From contig OZ021724.1 in the NCBI GenBank assembly GCA_963978545.1, positions 27,145,933 to 27,209,932 of the forward strand: 64,000 bases of DNA, in the 5' to 3' direction. The DNA is from Linyphia triangularis (lineage: Eukaryota > Arthropoda > Arachnida > Araneae > Linyphiidae). Of the stretch, positions 1 through 12,385 are shown in pieces. Position 1 is the first letter of the stretch. Every line of letters begins with the position of its first letter. A program made the translations under genes and the position numbers. The notes under the pieces were generated by a model that ran no database searches, was not told the DNA's origin, and saw nothing but the letters and a program-made list of their open reading frames with translations.

Positions 1-279
1 AGCCATAGCCACACATCCGAATCGTCTGCAACCTTCTAAATTGAAAATTAAAGAGTGAGAGTTACCAAATAAAAAAAAGAGTTCATTATTTGTCAAGTTA
101 TGGCGCATTTGGCAATTGGATTTAGTTCAACTTATTAAAAGTCGATTTTTGACCAGTTTCGGCCATTTTTGCCACAGCAAACCAGTGGATCCGTAATCTA
201 CTCACTTTTCTCCAATTTCTATAAAAATTTCAGAATGATGTTCGATGGCGTCCAAAAATTGCAGTCCCCTCTCAGTCTA
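1..279. repeat. Palindromic DNA element, right arm, cut by the window start
   Basis: This stretch matches the right arm of the complete palindromic element at 53226-53890 over its whole length. It shares the words for the TTTGGCAAT, GGCCATTTTTGCCAC and ACCAGTGGAT blocks and ends in CCTCTCAGTCTA. The left arm lies outside the window, so size and duplication cannot be judged. The family has long inverted arms and TA at both ends, which would fit a Tc1/mariner-like non-autonomous element, but no transposase is present to confirm this. Confidence 0.75.
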
Positions 280-1613
280 TTAGGGAAGGGATGCTGTAAT
301 TAAAAATTTTAAGAATATTTCAAATGTTCACAAATGACGCTTCAATAAATACAATTATAAACAGATATTCAAAACTTTATTGGACTGTTTTATTTTTAAA
401 CTAAAACTTCAGCAAACTTAAAAGGTTCAGTCTGTATCATACAGAGTATTTTCCCCCTAACTTTGTAATAATATAACTGCAGAATAGCGAGAGACAAAAA
501 ATAAGAGACAAGTTGCATGTTTGATAGACAGGTAGGGAATCTTGAATTATACTGGTTTGAAAACTTAGTCACAATATTGAAATATGTCAACAAATTTTGA
601 AATCCGAATATAGGTAGAAGAGTTTATCGTTTCTCGCATGGGAAAAAAGCCCTATCATCCCTTTACGAGATAGTGTGGCGTAAACTGTCACATTTGCAGA
701 AAGCAGTGGTTTCGCCACACAAACGGGTTTTTAGTATACCATATTCACCAGTTTTATTTATTGACAAATCCATCCAATTAAAAAATGACCTCATCGGTAA
801 ACCACATGCACAAATCATCAAATTTACTTCCATCAATTGTTTTTGATTTTTGATGCATTTCAAATTCCGTATCTGTCTATCCAGTATACGGCAAGTCTCT
901 TTTCTTATGCCTCGCACTTCTCTAAGAGACACTGCGTATGAACCGTTAAAATGTAATAATTTTATCTGGAGGCGAAAATTTTATCTGATGCTCTTGAGAT
1001 TATTTTTTCCTTCAGAAATATAACTTTCCAATGATATAAATAGAGCGTACATCAAATTGTAGGAGCCGTGAATACTAGAACAGGCATTAGGATGGGGCGG
1101 GGAACATTAGACAGCTTCTAATTAGTTATTGCTATATAGGGAATATCTAAAACCAGCGACTGTCTAAGTTAAGGATTTCTCGAAAGTCATCGGAGAAAAA
1201 ATGACGGTCTAATGATTGAAAAGTTGTTCGCGGAAATGTAGTCGTGGTCTAATTGTCTCTGTCCACATAATTAGATGAAGTGCTATTGTCTGCCATAAAC
1301 ATAGATTCAGAATGTATAGCGCTGTCTTTACACAGTAGATACAAAACCAGCTCCATTTTCAAAGCGGGATTCCTGGAGAAAGACATCTACATTCGCCATG
1401 TATCTGTTTTGGACGCTAATTTCCTGCATATATCACCCCTATTTTAAATCTAGTTCATTCTAATTCTTTCCCATTCTAATTCTTTAACTGTCTGGCAGGA
1501 GCTGTTCTACAGGTTAGCAGACAATATATAGTCAGTTACCTTTCGCTATGAAACACTGACTCAACTTCAGAATTTATTCTAACAATAAGAGAGCTTTTGA
1601 CGACAGCTATTTT
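280..1613. other. Unassigned AT-rich sequence
   Basis: I see no gene, RNA gene or repeat copy here. The longest frame is an 89-codon minus-strand frame at 663-932 with no recognisable motif. I do not call it. Confidence 0.5.
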
Positions 1614-2304
1614 GCTTTTTATTTTCAATTACCCATATGTTAGAAAAGGGTAATGGAAGTATTGCATTCGGGTTTTTTTTCCCCCTGCATTTCTACACGA
1701 TTTAGAACGAGCTGAGTTCAAAAAAGTGTATCTGTGATCAGTAAGAACGGATTGGTCTAAGACGTTCAAATTTTGTGTACGGGTTAGTGGTGGCCATGGG
1801 ACCTGTCATTAAGGTTTTCGTCGAAATTGCGCATGCGCATAAGGTAACTGCCACTAACAAAATTGTTTTTGTGCAATTGCTAAAAAAATGGCTTTAATGA
1901 TTTCGATCCAAACCCTTGTGGTAATGTCTCTTAAGGTGTTCTAAACATTTCCATCTTCGAAATTCTCATTGTTTTGCGACAAAGATGTAAAAAGTTAAAA
2001 ACGAATAACTGTAACGCATAGTTCTCTTTAATCCCGCAACGCCCATCAACGATTGTTTCTCCTCTGTTTCACATGCAAGAAAGGATAATGTAATAATTAG
2101 CGAAAAATGTATCAACAAATTTTACACTTTGGTGTGTGCGGGTTTTTTTTACCATTGTAAGAATTATCGCCAAAAACATCGCCAAACTGGTTTTTTAATA
2201 AATGAAAATATGAAAACGGTGAACAAAACCAATCCACGTCAAATTTAAATGCAGTGACGAGTATTATACTGCAATTGAAGTTACGCGATGTTCCACTCCC
2301 CTAG
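1614..2304 (+). repeat. Dispersed repeat W, copy 1
   Basis: About 690 bp align collinearly with 42875-43612. Shared blocks include TTTCAATTACCCATATGT at the left end, GGTGGCCATGGGA with CATTAAGGTTTTCGTC, CATCAACGAT in the middle and a GATGTTCCACTCCCCTAG-like right end. The left end forms a short hairpin (ATTACCC with GGGTAAT). A short TTTCAATT-type inverted match occurs near both ends, so a MITE-like DNA element is possible, but I find no clear TSD. There is no coding capacity. Confidence 0.7.
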
Positions 2305-2845
2305 TTAAATAAAAGTTCGATACTTCGTTTATTTTGTTTGTTACGAATTCTTTTAATGTATTGAAGATCCGACCTGTTTATCCGCCATTTAAAGTTAGGT
2401 ATTTTAATTCATGCAAATACTTCGAAAAACATGTTTTCGAGGAATGTTTGTCGGTGCTGACTCAAGAAAATGAACATGTTGAGAAAAGTTTTGGGTGACT
2501 GATTAAATGTATTTGTTTATTATGTTTGCCTGCATGTGTATGCGTACAAGGTTACATTTTAAATATAAATGATCTCGAAATCATTGTTTTGAAACTTCGA
2601 AACATTGCTATCCATAGCACCATTCCGAAAAATTTTATAGCTCATCTACAGTCCAAAAATATGTATTTTTTTAAATCCATTTATTTTCCTTCCTGCTTAA
2701 AATAGCCGATGTAAAATTATCAGTTCCTCCAACGACGACCGCCCAACCCATATCTTGCTATATGATCTCGCTCATTTTCGTCCACATAACCATAGCCCTT
2801 CTAAAAACGGAAAGAGCCCCTAAAATTTCATCGCTCGTTTTTACT

Positions 2846-2868
2846 GTTCCTCAACGAAGTTGAGGAAC
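2846..2868. other. Perfect 10-bp hairpin
   Basis: GTTCCTCAAC (2846-2855), loop GAA, GTTGAGGAAC (2859-2868). The stem is perfect with a 3-nt loop. Nothing around it assigns a role. Confidence 0.5.
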
Positions 2869-4689
2869 CATAAAAACCTCTAAATTTTACAACGCACTTT
2901 CTTTCCAAGCAAACACAGATAAAATACACACTCCAAGCAGATAAAATCTCTCTCTCCCCCCCTCCCCCTTCTCCAAAAGAAAACTTAAAACCAATCTGGA
3001 ATAAAAACACCATCGTCTATTCCACCTAAACTCTCAACTTTACCATTTTCATATTTTCCTTACACACACTGGTATTTTCAATATCCCCCTTCCAAAACGA
3101 AGGGAACTGAAAATAGAGAATGAGTTATTCGGGAAGAATTCGAAAGCACGTTTTGACATTCTCCGACCATTGTTATCGGGGCATTTCGAATGTGTGCACC
3201 GTAAGGTGGGGGTACGTGGTTGCATTATGTCCTTTATTCCGTTTATTTATTTAGGGTGTTATGAAACGTAGAAGGGGGGGGGGAGGGGTTCGTGCGCAGA
3301 ATACAAACTGAAAGAAGATTTGAGGTTTAGGAGACTCTAGATTAGCCTTGAAACTTTTCACCGCTATTTATTTTAAGAATGATCAGTCAGTTTGTCTATA
3401 CTCCTTATACTTGTCTACGGCATCTATACTATGTTACTTTAGAACAGGCTAATCGAGGACGTTGTTTATACTTCAGCGAAACCTAGAATCCCAGTCAACA
3501 CCTCAGAAGACTAGTTTACTTGACTGTTCCACGTCAGTTGGGGCTGTTGGTAATGATTGCAGAACTTATTTCGTATAGGAATGCATTGTAATTATGCAGT
3601 TTTGGCAATAGATGTTTAAACTTGAGATATGTGAGACTGCAGATGTAAGAATATTTAATCAGAGGATAATTTAAAATGAAAGAGTTAATGTGATAACCCG
3701 ATTTTTTTAAATTTACTTTAAGATAAATTTAGATCGGATGTTTTTCTTGCATGATACATTGTGTTCCAAATAGGTGATACCTATTGACATATGAAAGAAT
3801 CTGCAGACTTCTTTGATAACGCCTATACAATTTCCTATAGGAGCAATATTACTGCATTCGACAAACTCAAATTTAGTCTATGTAGAAAAATGTATGTACA
3901 TATACAAACAAGGCTAGTGGTAATTTTTCTTTGATCGAAGCTTGTACCCCCCTGAATCGCCTTTTCATCGTGGCAGCACCATTATATCCTTTACCTCTCA
4001 TTTTCTTTATGTCAAGCCCTAAACTTGACAAGGTCTAAATGTCTGGTAAATCTAACCAGAGTTCAACATGTATAATTACTTTATATATGGTGTACCAAAA
4101 AGGTTGTAGCAGACTGAGCTTCTTTTGCTGTTGGCATCAGAGTAAATTCTAAAAACGTTTAAAATAAAGTAAGATGTCATAAGATGATAGCACCATTGTC
4201 GTTGGCCATTTATTTTAAAAGTTGGATAATTTTAAGTTTGATGCAAATTATGGAAGAAAAAAAAGGGCCAAATACAAGAACATTTCGGAGGTCAAATCAC
4301 ATTAGGCTCTCGATATTAAAAAAAAAAAAAAAATATCAACCGGTGTGTTATCACTAACGTTTCTCTTTTCCTGGTGCAAGGAGAACTGGGAAATTTTTAA
4401 CACAAGCAGATTGTCATTCTATCTCGCTATGTATTACCGCAAAATGGCGAATTTTTAATTAGTTTTTTTTTTTAAATTGAATTTTAAAATTTGGCCGTAA
4501 TGGTAATCCAATGGGAAAAAGGTTTCCAACTACTCTTCTATCTGAATAAATACTTGAAATATTTACTTTTCTCCTTTGAAAAAAATATGGTTAGAATCTT
4601 TGAAATCTTCACTTGAAGATGGAATGAAAAATATTGTTGGATGATAAAAAATTACTTAGATACATCATGTTTTAGTGAACACTAAAACT

Positions 4690-4750
4690 CTTTTTTTTTC
4701 TTCTTTTTTTTTTTTCTTCTTTTTTTTTTTTTCTTCTTTTTTTTTTTTTG
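4690..4750. repeat. T-rich (T(n)CTTC) microsatellite
   Basis: Three to four tandem units of a T-run followed by CTTC lead into a GC-richer stretch (4750-4850) in which GTCTCCTC and GAGGAGAC face each other as a small inverted repeat. It could be the reversed poly-A tail of an unidentified retroposon. Confidence 0.6.
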
Positions 4751-5089
4751 CTTCGCGTCTCCTCCGGAAGCCAATTTCTTCCCCTCTGAAGGTATAGAGG
4801 AGACGAGGAGCAAGGGCCATGACGTAAGTTCTGGCCTTTAGAATGCATAATCTCCGTGTGATTACGTCATTCAGAATGTGGAGTTTTATTAAGACTTTTA
4901 ACTAAATTTCAGTCAAATCTGAAATTTTAAAACAAAAGTATTTTCACCTCTGCAATTTATTTAAATGGAGCTTACTTTTTGAAATTGGCTATTCGAATTT
5001 CATAATTGTGTTCTACTCATTCCTTGGATTCTTTAGTATTTTTGAATTGGCAACAATCAGTCATTTTGAAATCCGATCATTTTATCCAC

Positions 5090-5130
5090 GAATTATTTGG
5101 AAATTGAATTTAGAAGCAGTGGCGTTTTTT
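5090..5130 (+). repeat. 41-bp direct repeat, left copy (right copy 8350-8390)
   Basis: GAATTATTTGGAAATTGAAT followed by a CAGTG(G/A)CGTTTTTT block occurs here and again at 8350-8390 in the same orientation. The copies lie on either side of the nested transposon but well outside its TSDs, so they are not insertion duplications of that element. Confidence 0.7.
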
Positions 5131-5804
5131 TGGGTGAGTAGATCGAGAGTTGTTTTCGTTTTTCCCGATAACACTTTTCGATTTGTTTTATATTGAGCAT
5201 GGGCGCCCCCAGGTGGGTGCAAGGAGGTGCACTTGCACCCCCCTGGCTCATGAAAAGTTTTTAAAAAATGAGGGAAAATATTTTTATTTTTCTATTAATT
5301 TAGTCTTTTGTTTCTTTCCTATATCGTTTTTTATAGCTACTTGCTTGACGATTTTTTGGCGCTTGTTGTCTATGATTATTAGAGGCTGATGAGTAGAAGT
5401 ATTTATTCCTTTTATTGTATAATCATTTTCTGTGAAAATGTTTTGTTTTTCAAGTAATCAAATATACTATCTTGAAATCTATTTTTAGAATTCAATTGAA
5501 CATAATCCAATACTGTCTTCGTGTTTCATTTTAAATTTTTTTTTTTTTTTTCGATACTTGGGAAAAATATATATATATATTTTTTTTACTCCACTGTATT
5601 TATACTAGGGATGGAACGGATGTGAGTTTTGCCGGATACCGGATTTCGGATATCCGGGGTAACATGTCTACCGGATATGGATATCCGAAACGGATTTTGC
5701 CGGATATCCGGCCGGATATTCGGTCTATATACTAAAAACAATAGTTATACGATATGCTATACGAAAAAAATTGTCATGATATGAAGTAATAAGTAAATTA
5801 TAAT

Positions 5805-6059
5805 TAGTGGTTAGCGCACCGCGCTGCATGCCACAGGTCCATTGTTTGATTCGCGGACTGGGCAAGGTTGACTTAGCTATTTATACCTGAAAGAAATAAA
5901 CTGAGGAGGACCATGCATGCTTGGGAACTAAACACTGGCGTTCGGCGTCAGAATGACCATCTGACTGAAACATCTGCTATGTGACACACAAATGCCACAG
6001 TCGAGAAAGCTGAGCTGGGCCCAGCAGGCCTTAGTCCACACGGGCTGTCACGCACTGAG
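5805..6059 (+). mobile_element. tRNA-derived SINE (family 3) inside element Y
   Basis: The 5' part reads AGTGGTTAGCGCACCGCGCT, an A-box-like tRNA segment, followed about 30 nt later by a degenerate B box (TTTGATTCGCGG). The roughly 180-bp body is GC-richer than its surroundings and ends in a GGGCTGTCACGCAC block before a T-rich stretch. No second copy or clear TSD is visible. It sits where the transposase coding sequence stops, so its insertion or a linked deletion removed the 3' half of that gene. Confidence 0.6.
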
Positions 6060-6079
6060 TTAATTTTTTTTATTTAAAC

Positions 6080-6991
6080 TTTAGTTGATGAGTGAAAGAG
6101 ATCTTTGTTGCTGATTTTATATCTTGTAATATTGATACTTTTAGTTTTTCATATAGTTCTGGCAGGGCTTTATCAGGAAAATAATTTCTATTTGGAAGAG
6201 GATAACGAGGAGCTAGGTATTTTATTAACTGACCAAAGCCTTCTCTATTCACAATGGAGAATGGTTCAGCATCAAGAGCCATTAACTCACCTAAAATTAT
6301 ATAAATTTTTTTTTTTACAATGTTGAAGTGCAAAATATAGCTACTTTCAATTTACTTCATGCATTGTTTATAATTGATAAATGATTACAAAATTATACCG
6401 GAGGCATTTGTCAATAACAAAAGATTTATTTTAAATATTTTATGAAATTGAAGTCTATTTTTTTTTTGCAATGCACCTAAAATATTACGGATTTAAAGAA
6501 ATATCGTAGAAAACTTAAATTGGATCTATCGGAATATTCCGTCTTTAAATATAAACTTAAAAAATTTCGAACCCAAAATTCATCAGCATTATGTTATACC
6601 ATATTTAAAATATATATTTAATATAAAGAAACAAAATTAGTACTTACATATTTTTGCGGTTAAGGCTTTTGCTTTAGAATCATCTAAACTCCACAATTTT
6701 GGTACAAATAATGTCGATTCCAATGTTGTCTGCGTGCATTTCTTGTTTTGATGAATTATTTTTTCTTGTTCATCAATATTTGATGCATTTAGTGAGTCTT
6801 TTAAGCTTCGGTGAATTTCCTTATGCACACTCATTAACTGGTTCCATAAGGGTTTTGTGGAAAAGGATTTTGGGCTTTTGCCGCGCACATTTTTTAAACG
6901 ATTCTGTTGAGCAAGTAACACATAGGGCTTTGCTTTCGTCATTTCCATTAATTTTAAAATACTTCCAAATGGGTGATTTTAAATGAGCCAT
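6080..6991 (-). pseudogene. Broken BED zinc-finger hAT transposase (ZBED-like)
   Basis: The frame opens at an ATG at 6991-6989. It shows a BED-finger start, with the aromatic block WKYF and then CVTC as the first metal pair. The reading then continues in another frame: a T6 run at 6890-6895 (A6 on the coding strand) marks a 1-nt frameshift. After it come KSFSTKPLWN and SVHKE, the second half of the BED finger, with Gln where the first His is expected. A further block at 6080-6285 (ALDAEPFSIV, LAPRYPLPNR, LPELYEKLK) matches the region that follows the finger in ZBED/hAT transposases. Between the blocks GTAAGT (6647-6642) and a TTTTAG/GAG acceptor near 6286-6292 suggest an ancestral intron. The sequence stops just before the catalytic RNase H-like domain, and no dimerisation domain is found. 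Family assignment is from remembered motifs. Confidence 0.85.
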
Positions 6992-8133
6992 TATTAAAAA
7001 TTATAAATTGGATTGTAATTGGAGAAAACTAAAATTCAATGCATTCTAGAGAGCTAAATATAATTCCACATCGTGGCGCTGCTTTAAAGACCTAAAAATT
7101 ACAATACTTCATTTTACGTCAGAAAAAATATACCAGCTTTCATTTTCTGCCAATGAAAAATCAGAAATTAGACCATACCATTCACAGCATAAAGGGGTAG
7201 GGTATTATCGTCGATAGAACAAAAAAAAAGCATTGAGGATTGCGCATTGGCTATTTATTTCTTTTTACTCGCTAGCAAATGTCAGAAAAAAAGGAGGAAG
7301 TGATAATAACTAAAACTCTTAACAAGTCACTTATGTTATGGAAAAAAAGTACTATTTATTAGTATTTCGGTTCGAGTTTTACGGAGAAGCATTCAAATAT
7401 AACATCTGGAATTAATCAGATCATAAACTTGGAATGAAAAGAACATATTGCAAAACACGTATGAAGGATGTGTATGGAAAAAGATTGGAGGAATGGTTTA
7501 TGCTTATCAACTCGGCTTCAATAATACGGCGCCTCTTTCTGTTTTCGTTTTCTAACTTGACTGCAATTTATGTCCAAGAAAAAAAAATTTGAAAAAAAAA
7601 AAGTGTAGGATGCGGTGTTCCTTTTGTCCGAAAAAGATCATTATTTTTTTCAAAAAATTATTTCTTGTGGATACCTGGTGGTCGGATATACAGCCGGATA
7701 TCCGAATGAAATTATCGGATGTCCGGTATTTCAAATCGGATATCCGACGGGGTTTCGGATATTGAAAACTCAGCCGGATATGCCGGATATCGGATATTTG
7801 CCGGATATCCGTTCCATCCCTAATTTATACATCTTCGAGTTCCTCTATTCTAAATACTACCTCTTGAATGCCATAAGATCTAGTTGGATGATAATAAAAA
7901 ATCGCTAAAAATATATATTTTAATATTTTGTATTTTTTTTTTTTTTTTTTCCTTCTTCTCTTTAACAGGGTTGCGCTTGCAAAAATATATACCATGAATT
8001 TTAACTATTCTCAAAGAGTTTAATTTATAATGCGAAATTATTAATTAACATTTCTAAAAAAATTAATGATTTTGATAAAAATCTAGTCTTGCACCCTCTT
8101 GCAAATATTTCTGGGGGCGCCCATGATATTGAG

Positions 8134-8704
8134 CGTTAAATTAAATGTGTGTTCGTTACAATTAATAATTCATTCTATTGTTAGCTGTGTGTTTGTGTTC
8201 GTTCATTGTACTGTTTCGATTTTTTTTTTTTATTTGGTTCGCCACAATTAATAAAAAAAAGTTTAGCACTCGTGCCTGTTTTATAAATGATTTAAGTATT
8301 GGGGTGGGGGGGGGGAGGATTAACGTTAAATTATCTGGTAATGGTTAATGAATTATTTGGAAATTGAATTTTTAATCAGTGACGTTTTTTGTTTTTTTTG
8401 TTGGCGAGCGTCAGCGAGCTGGGAGTGGAGCTCCCAACTCATAAAAATTAAAACTATTTTTAAAGTTAACCTAATTATTCCGGTTTTGAAATTGAGAGGG
8501 TCGTATCTTTGTATGAAAAAAGTAAATTCACATGTCCCTAACAGTGTTGTTATTAAATCTGTTCTGGTAAAATGGTTTTAACTTTTAATTAAAACCATCT
8601 GTAAAATAAAAGATTTGCTTTAAAAAATGCTGCTAACTACTTTAGAATTCCTCAGACCTCAAAATTAGAATCTTCATTGCTCCTCCGGCTCTTTATTCAC
8701 TCAT
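8134..8704. other. Unassigned spacer with direct repeat and G-run
   Basis: It contains the right copy of the 41-bp direct repeat (8350-8390), a T-run near 8220 and a G-run near 8302-8316. I see no gene. Confidence 0.5.
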
Positions 8705-9102
8705 ATAACGTAGCTCTTCTAAAAATCACTTCACAAGTTGGCAGTAAATATTGCGTCACTGATAACGTAACTGATATCGCCAATACTTTCCTGGCGTACT
8801 TTTAAGAAATTTGAAAGTTTTCCAAGCCAATGATCAGAAATCGTCTGCGCCCTTCCCCATCGAAAATCATAGTGCGGTGGGTTACCAGAAGAAAAAATGT
8901 GTTCACTTTTTGGCAAGGTATGACATATTTGGCAATCGGATTTAGTTCAATCCATTCAAAGTCGATTTTTGACCAGTTTCTGCCATTTTTGTCACGGCAG
9001 ACCAGTAAATTCGAGTAATCTACTAACTTTTCTTCTCATTTTATAAAAAATTCCGAATGTTGTTCAATAGGGTATCTAAACCTGCCGTCGCCTCTCAATC
9101 TA
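8705..9102. repeat. Palindromic DNA element, diverged copy
   Basis: Collinear with the centre and right arm of 53226-53890. Shared words include GCGTCACTGATAACGTAACT, TATTTGGCAATCGGATTTAG, CACGGCAGACCAGT and the terminal CGCCTCTCAATCTA. The left arm is not recognisable, so the left border is approximate. Confidence 0.75.
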
Positions 9103-10877
9103 CTGCATTCGAAATATACTAATTGATCTATATTTTTTTACACAACATTTTATAAAGCTTAAACTAACAAATTAAAAACAATCTCGTTTATAGCAAGAAT
9201 TGTCTCTTCATTCTTTTTGTATCGATTCCAGTTAAACTTCTCCGTTACGGTCACGTTTAAATCGTAAACTCTCATCCCCCTCTCCCATCAACTATATGTT
9301 GCTCTTTTCTTTTGCAAACAATGGCTGTCGATCATTAAAGTTCATTTATCTCAGCACTTCGCTGTCCACTATATTCTCTTGGTTGTATTGATGTTTGTGG
9401 AAGATTCCTCCTGAGGGGTGAAAAGGATTAGCATCTAGAGGTTTGAATTTCGTGCCTTTGTGGTCGAATTAAACTGAATGGCGATTGCTTTTAAAGCAAA
9501 GTGGTAATGAAACTTGAGATGGCCACTTTGGAATGGAAGGTAAATAGGCAGTTGTTTACCGAGGTTGTCTGTTCTGTAGGGATTGAGAGAAGGCATATCT
9601 TCAAAAGAAACATTGGAAAAAAACTGTTATTGTTTTTTCTAAATGCGTGAGGTGACTTATAAGAAAGGGAAAAAAATAAAATTTAAATCCTTTATGTATA
9701 TTGCCCAACTTTTTGTGCAATTGCAACTTATTTAAGCGATTTTGATCTCTGCTCGAGATTTCATAGTTTTCGCAACTACCAAGAAAACCGTAGATTCCAT
9801 GCCATGGACTATTTCTTTTTTTGCTCTCAACAGTTAATAAAATGCATTGTCTATCTGATGTCTAAGTTGATCAATGCAAATAATGAGTCTATCTGCCGAA
9901 TTTCAATTTTATCGGACGACGTCAAAGTTAAAGTTGATCCGCAGATTTGCAAACAGACACACGAAGAAAATCGATGTTAAAACAAAGGATTTAATAAGAT
10001 GGGATATTGCCTTGATAGGATAGTTGATGGGGTAGTTTCACATAAGTTGCAGTAGAATAATGTATGTGGCTCGCTCTGATCTTGCTCTTGCGTCCCTTCA
10101 AACTCAAGTGTCCAAAATTTTAAAATTGTTGCACTTAAAATTTGACGGAGTTTCAAATATAGAGTAAAAGATGCATCTGTCCTCATGTTAGCATTCAAAA
10201 GATATATATATATTTTAAAGAGGAAAGTGCCGGCTCAGATGTCGACTTCATCATCTGACCGTAGTTTCAATTTGGTATGCCACTCATCCATTAGTAAGAA
10301 GCAGTTTCAAACCTTACCGTGAATTGGATGATTGTAATGCCAAAGTTCAAAGTTGGTAAAAACCCTAATAACCCTCTTTATCCAATAAAAAGTTATGGAT
10401 ATTTAGTAAGCTAAAAGTTTCAAAATTATCGATTTCGTGATTTTTGCGTATTTAAAATTCAAATTATTCTGTTTCTCTAAGAGTATAATTTTGGTATGTT
10501 CTCCTTCTAGTTCAAAAGAAAACTTATGCTAAAATTTATGTAAACAAAGGTTTGACAAGCCACAATTTCACATAAGAAATGCATTTATGTCAAAATGTTG
10601 CTTTCCAAATTTCGATGTACCTTTTTGAAAAATTACTATTAGCTTCCTATGGAATTTTTACCACATATTTTCTTATATATAAATAAATCCGAAGTTATTT
10701 TTTAGCAAAATTTTTATTCTTTCTTTCATTTCCTTTTAAAAAACTATTTGTTCTACAAAAAAAATGTGAATTTCAGGGGGTTCTGTTGTGTTTTCATTTA
10801 AGATTTAAAGATAGCCATTAGATAGACTTTCATTAAGATAGCCAAGCCAACATACTGTCTAAACGTTTACCTCAGAT
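9103..10877. other. Unassigned AT-rich sequence
   Basis: I find no convincing gene or repeat copy. A 73-codon minus-strand frame at 9977-10198 has no recognisable domain. Confidence 0.5.
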
Positions 10878-10891
10878 TAATAAGGAAGGTT

Positions 10892-11046
10892 GGTTGGTTG
10901 TTTACAGATTATCTGGCGCCGTCAGCAACACGAGCGCTATAATGCACCGAAACATTCGTCATTAGACAAGCCAACATACATTTACAAACACCCATGCCTA
11001 ACACGGGACTCGAACCCGCAACCTCGCGGTCTAGAGGCTAGCACTC
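10892..11046 (-). mobile_element. SINE1, 5'-truncated copy
   Basis: On the minus strand this is a tRNA-derived SINE: B box GGTTCGAGTCC, then the shared body (GGCGCC block) and a CAACCAACC tail. The tRNA head lacks its first nucleotides. A 14-bp TSD with one mismatch (TAATAAGGAAGGTT, 10878-10891; 11047-11060) brackets it exactly. 5' truncation plus TSD is the usual mark of LINE-driven integration. Confidence 0.9.
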
Positions 11047-11060
11047 TAATAAGGAAAGTT

Positions 11061-12376
11061 TATATGATAAAAATCAATTATATATTTTTTAGTTACTAAG
11101 AAAAAGTACATAAAAAATTATTTTTAATATTAGCGCTATAGTGTATACCAATTACCTCATAAACTACAACCTCCTTCAAAATTTTGCCAAAATTACAAAT
11201 CCGCCATTTTGCAATAATGACTCTTACGAAGACTCAGTGTGCTTCTTTGACATCGTCCTATAAGTACTGGAACTTAAATCACTTTCAAAATCCTTTATGA
11301 AACTAAAAGACAACACTCACAGTTCATCTCTAGTGACATATGTCACAGCCTGCAATAGTACACCCACCAGAAGAAAGCGGCATTTCTCCGCTGTTTTTAT
11401 CCCCCCTCCTCCTTTTCTTCCCAAACCCCACTTAATCAGCACCCGTCAAGTTCGTTAACGAACGCTACTGTTGCACACAAGAAGGGGTCATTTAAAAGGG
11501 GGGTTCGTCTGAAAGGGGAGGAAAGCAGGGCAAATGGAGCGAAAGCGAAGCCGACAGAGCTTCCTGTAGGGTTCCAAGTAGGGTTGCTGTAGAGTAAAAA
11601 AAAAAAAAGACGGGGGAGACTTTTGGCGTCTTATCTCCGTATCTTAAGTGGCGGCACAAGTGCGCAACAGTTTTTTGTATTCCGAGGGAGATAAGCGTGT
11701 GAAAATGTTGTCTTTAGCTCATCCGGAAACTAGGTAGATATCTCGATTTATAGTCCACCGAAAATGTCATTTGGGTATGTGGTGTGGTTTCTTGAAGGAT
11801 ATTTTTGTAGTGTGGTCGTTTCTTTTCTTCTTTTTTCTCTATTGCTTGATTAGGGATCTGTGTTGGTGATTGTCTAGCGACTAACTTTTCTGAATGACAG
11901 CTCTATTGTTGAGCTCGTTTGAGTTGTGTAGAGAATTGTGTGTGGTGTTTAAGTTCGAATGTAGATGGCGTTGATGAGGTAAGTTGACAAAATGTCAAAG
12001 TGTGGACAAGGCCCGGTTTTTAGAACCGATACACTAACCACAACATATAAAGATGGCGCCCTTCATTGGTTATGGTCTGTGTTATCTAAATATTAATGAA
12101 ATTTTTTAAAACGATCTTGATCAATATAATATTTTAACAAGTAATGAGTAATTAAAATATACTCTCATATGCTATAGCATTGACCAAATGCACTGAACAG
12201 AATAACGACAGTTACATAATAGTTCAACTTTAATTACACAAATCATGACAAAGAAAACTTTTATTTTGAGAAAGTTTGGTGGCCCTCGAGATTGTAGGGT
12301 CCTAGGCCAGGGTCTTATAAGAAATAAGCCCCTGGTTGTGGAAAACGAATATGAAATTAAGTCTATATCAATAAAT
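11061..12376. other. Unassigned sequence, partly GC-richer
   Basis: The part 11340-11720 is richer in G and C, with C- and A-runs and a CGAGGGAGATAAG block. No frame, exon or repeat copy is convincing. Confidence 0.45.
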
Positions 12377-12385
12377 TGATTCCTG

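Larger units (their letters stand above)
2305..5089. other. Unassigned sequence with simple repeats
   Basis: No gene is supported. The span holds a short perfect hairpin (2846-2868), a CT-rich tract near 2950, a G-run near 3276 and a T-rich microsatellite (4690-4750). A 61-codon minus-strand frame at 2828-3013 crosses the hairpin and low-complexity sequence and looks spurious. Confidence 0.5.
5606..7822 (-). mobile_element. hAT-like element Y nested in element X
   Basis: The ends are TAGGGATGGAACGGAT and its inverted partner, with a perfect 8-bp TSD ATTTATAC at 5598-5605 and 7823-7830. Both subterminal regions (5620-5730 and 7670-7815) are packed with GGATATCCG-type palindromes, which in hAT elements are typical transposase-binding repeats. 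The interior carries a decayed BED-finger transposase on the minus strand and a SINE. At 2217 bp, with the catalytic and C-terminal coding parts missing, it cannot be autonomous. Confidence 0.92.
5198..8125. mobile_element. hAT-like element X, outer layer of a three-element nest
   Basis: The ends are inverted copies of CATGGGCGCCCCCAG (5198-5212 and 8111-8125), flanked by a perfect 8-bp duplication ATATTGAG at 5190-5197 and 8126-8133. An 8-bp TSD with short inverted ends is the hAT hallmark. Without the nested element the body is about 0.7 kb and has no coding capacity, so it is non-autonomous. A diverged inverted copy lies at 29656-30342 and a lone end at 44653. GTGCA-rich subterminal repeats lie inside both ends. 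Confidence 0.88.

Noticed and set aside
5090..8390. The 41-bp direct repeats as target-site duplication of the nest
   Set aside because: Element X already has a perfect 8-bp TSD directly at its ends. The 41-bp copies lie 68 and 225 bp further out.
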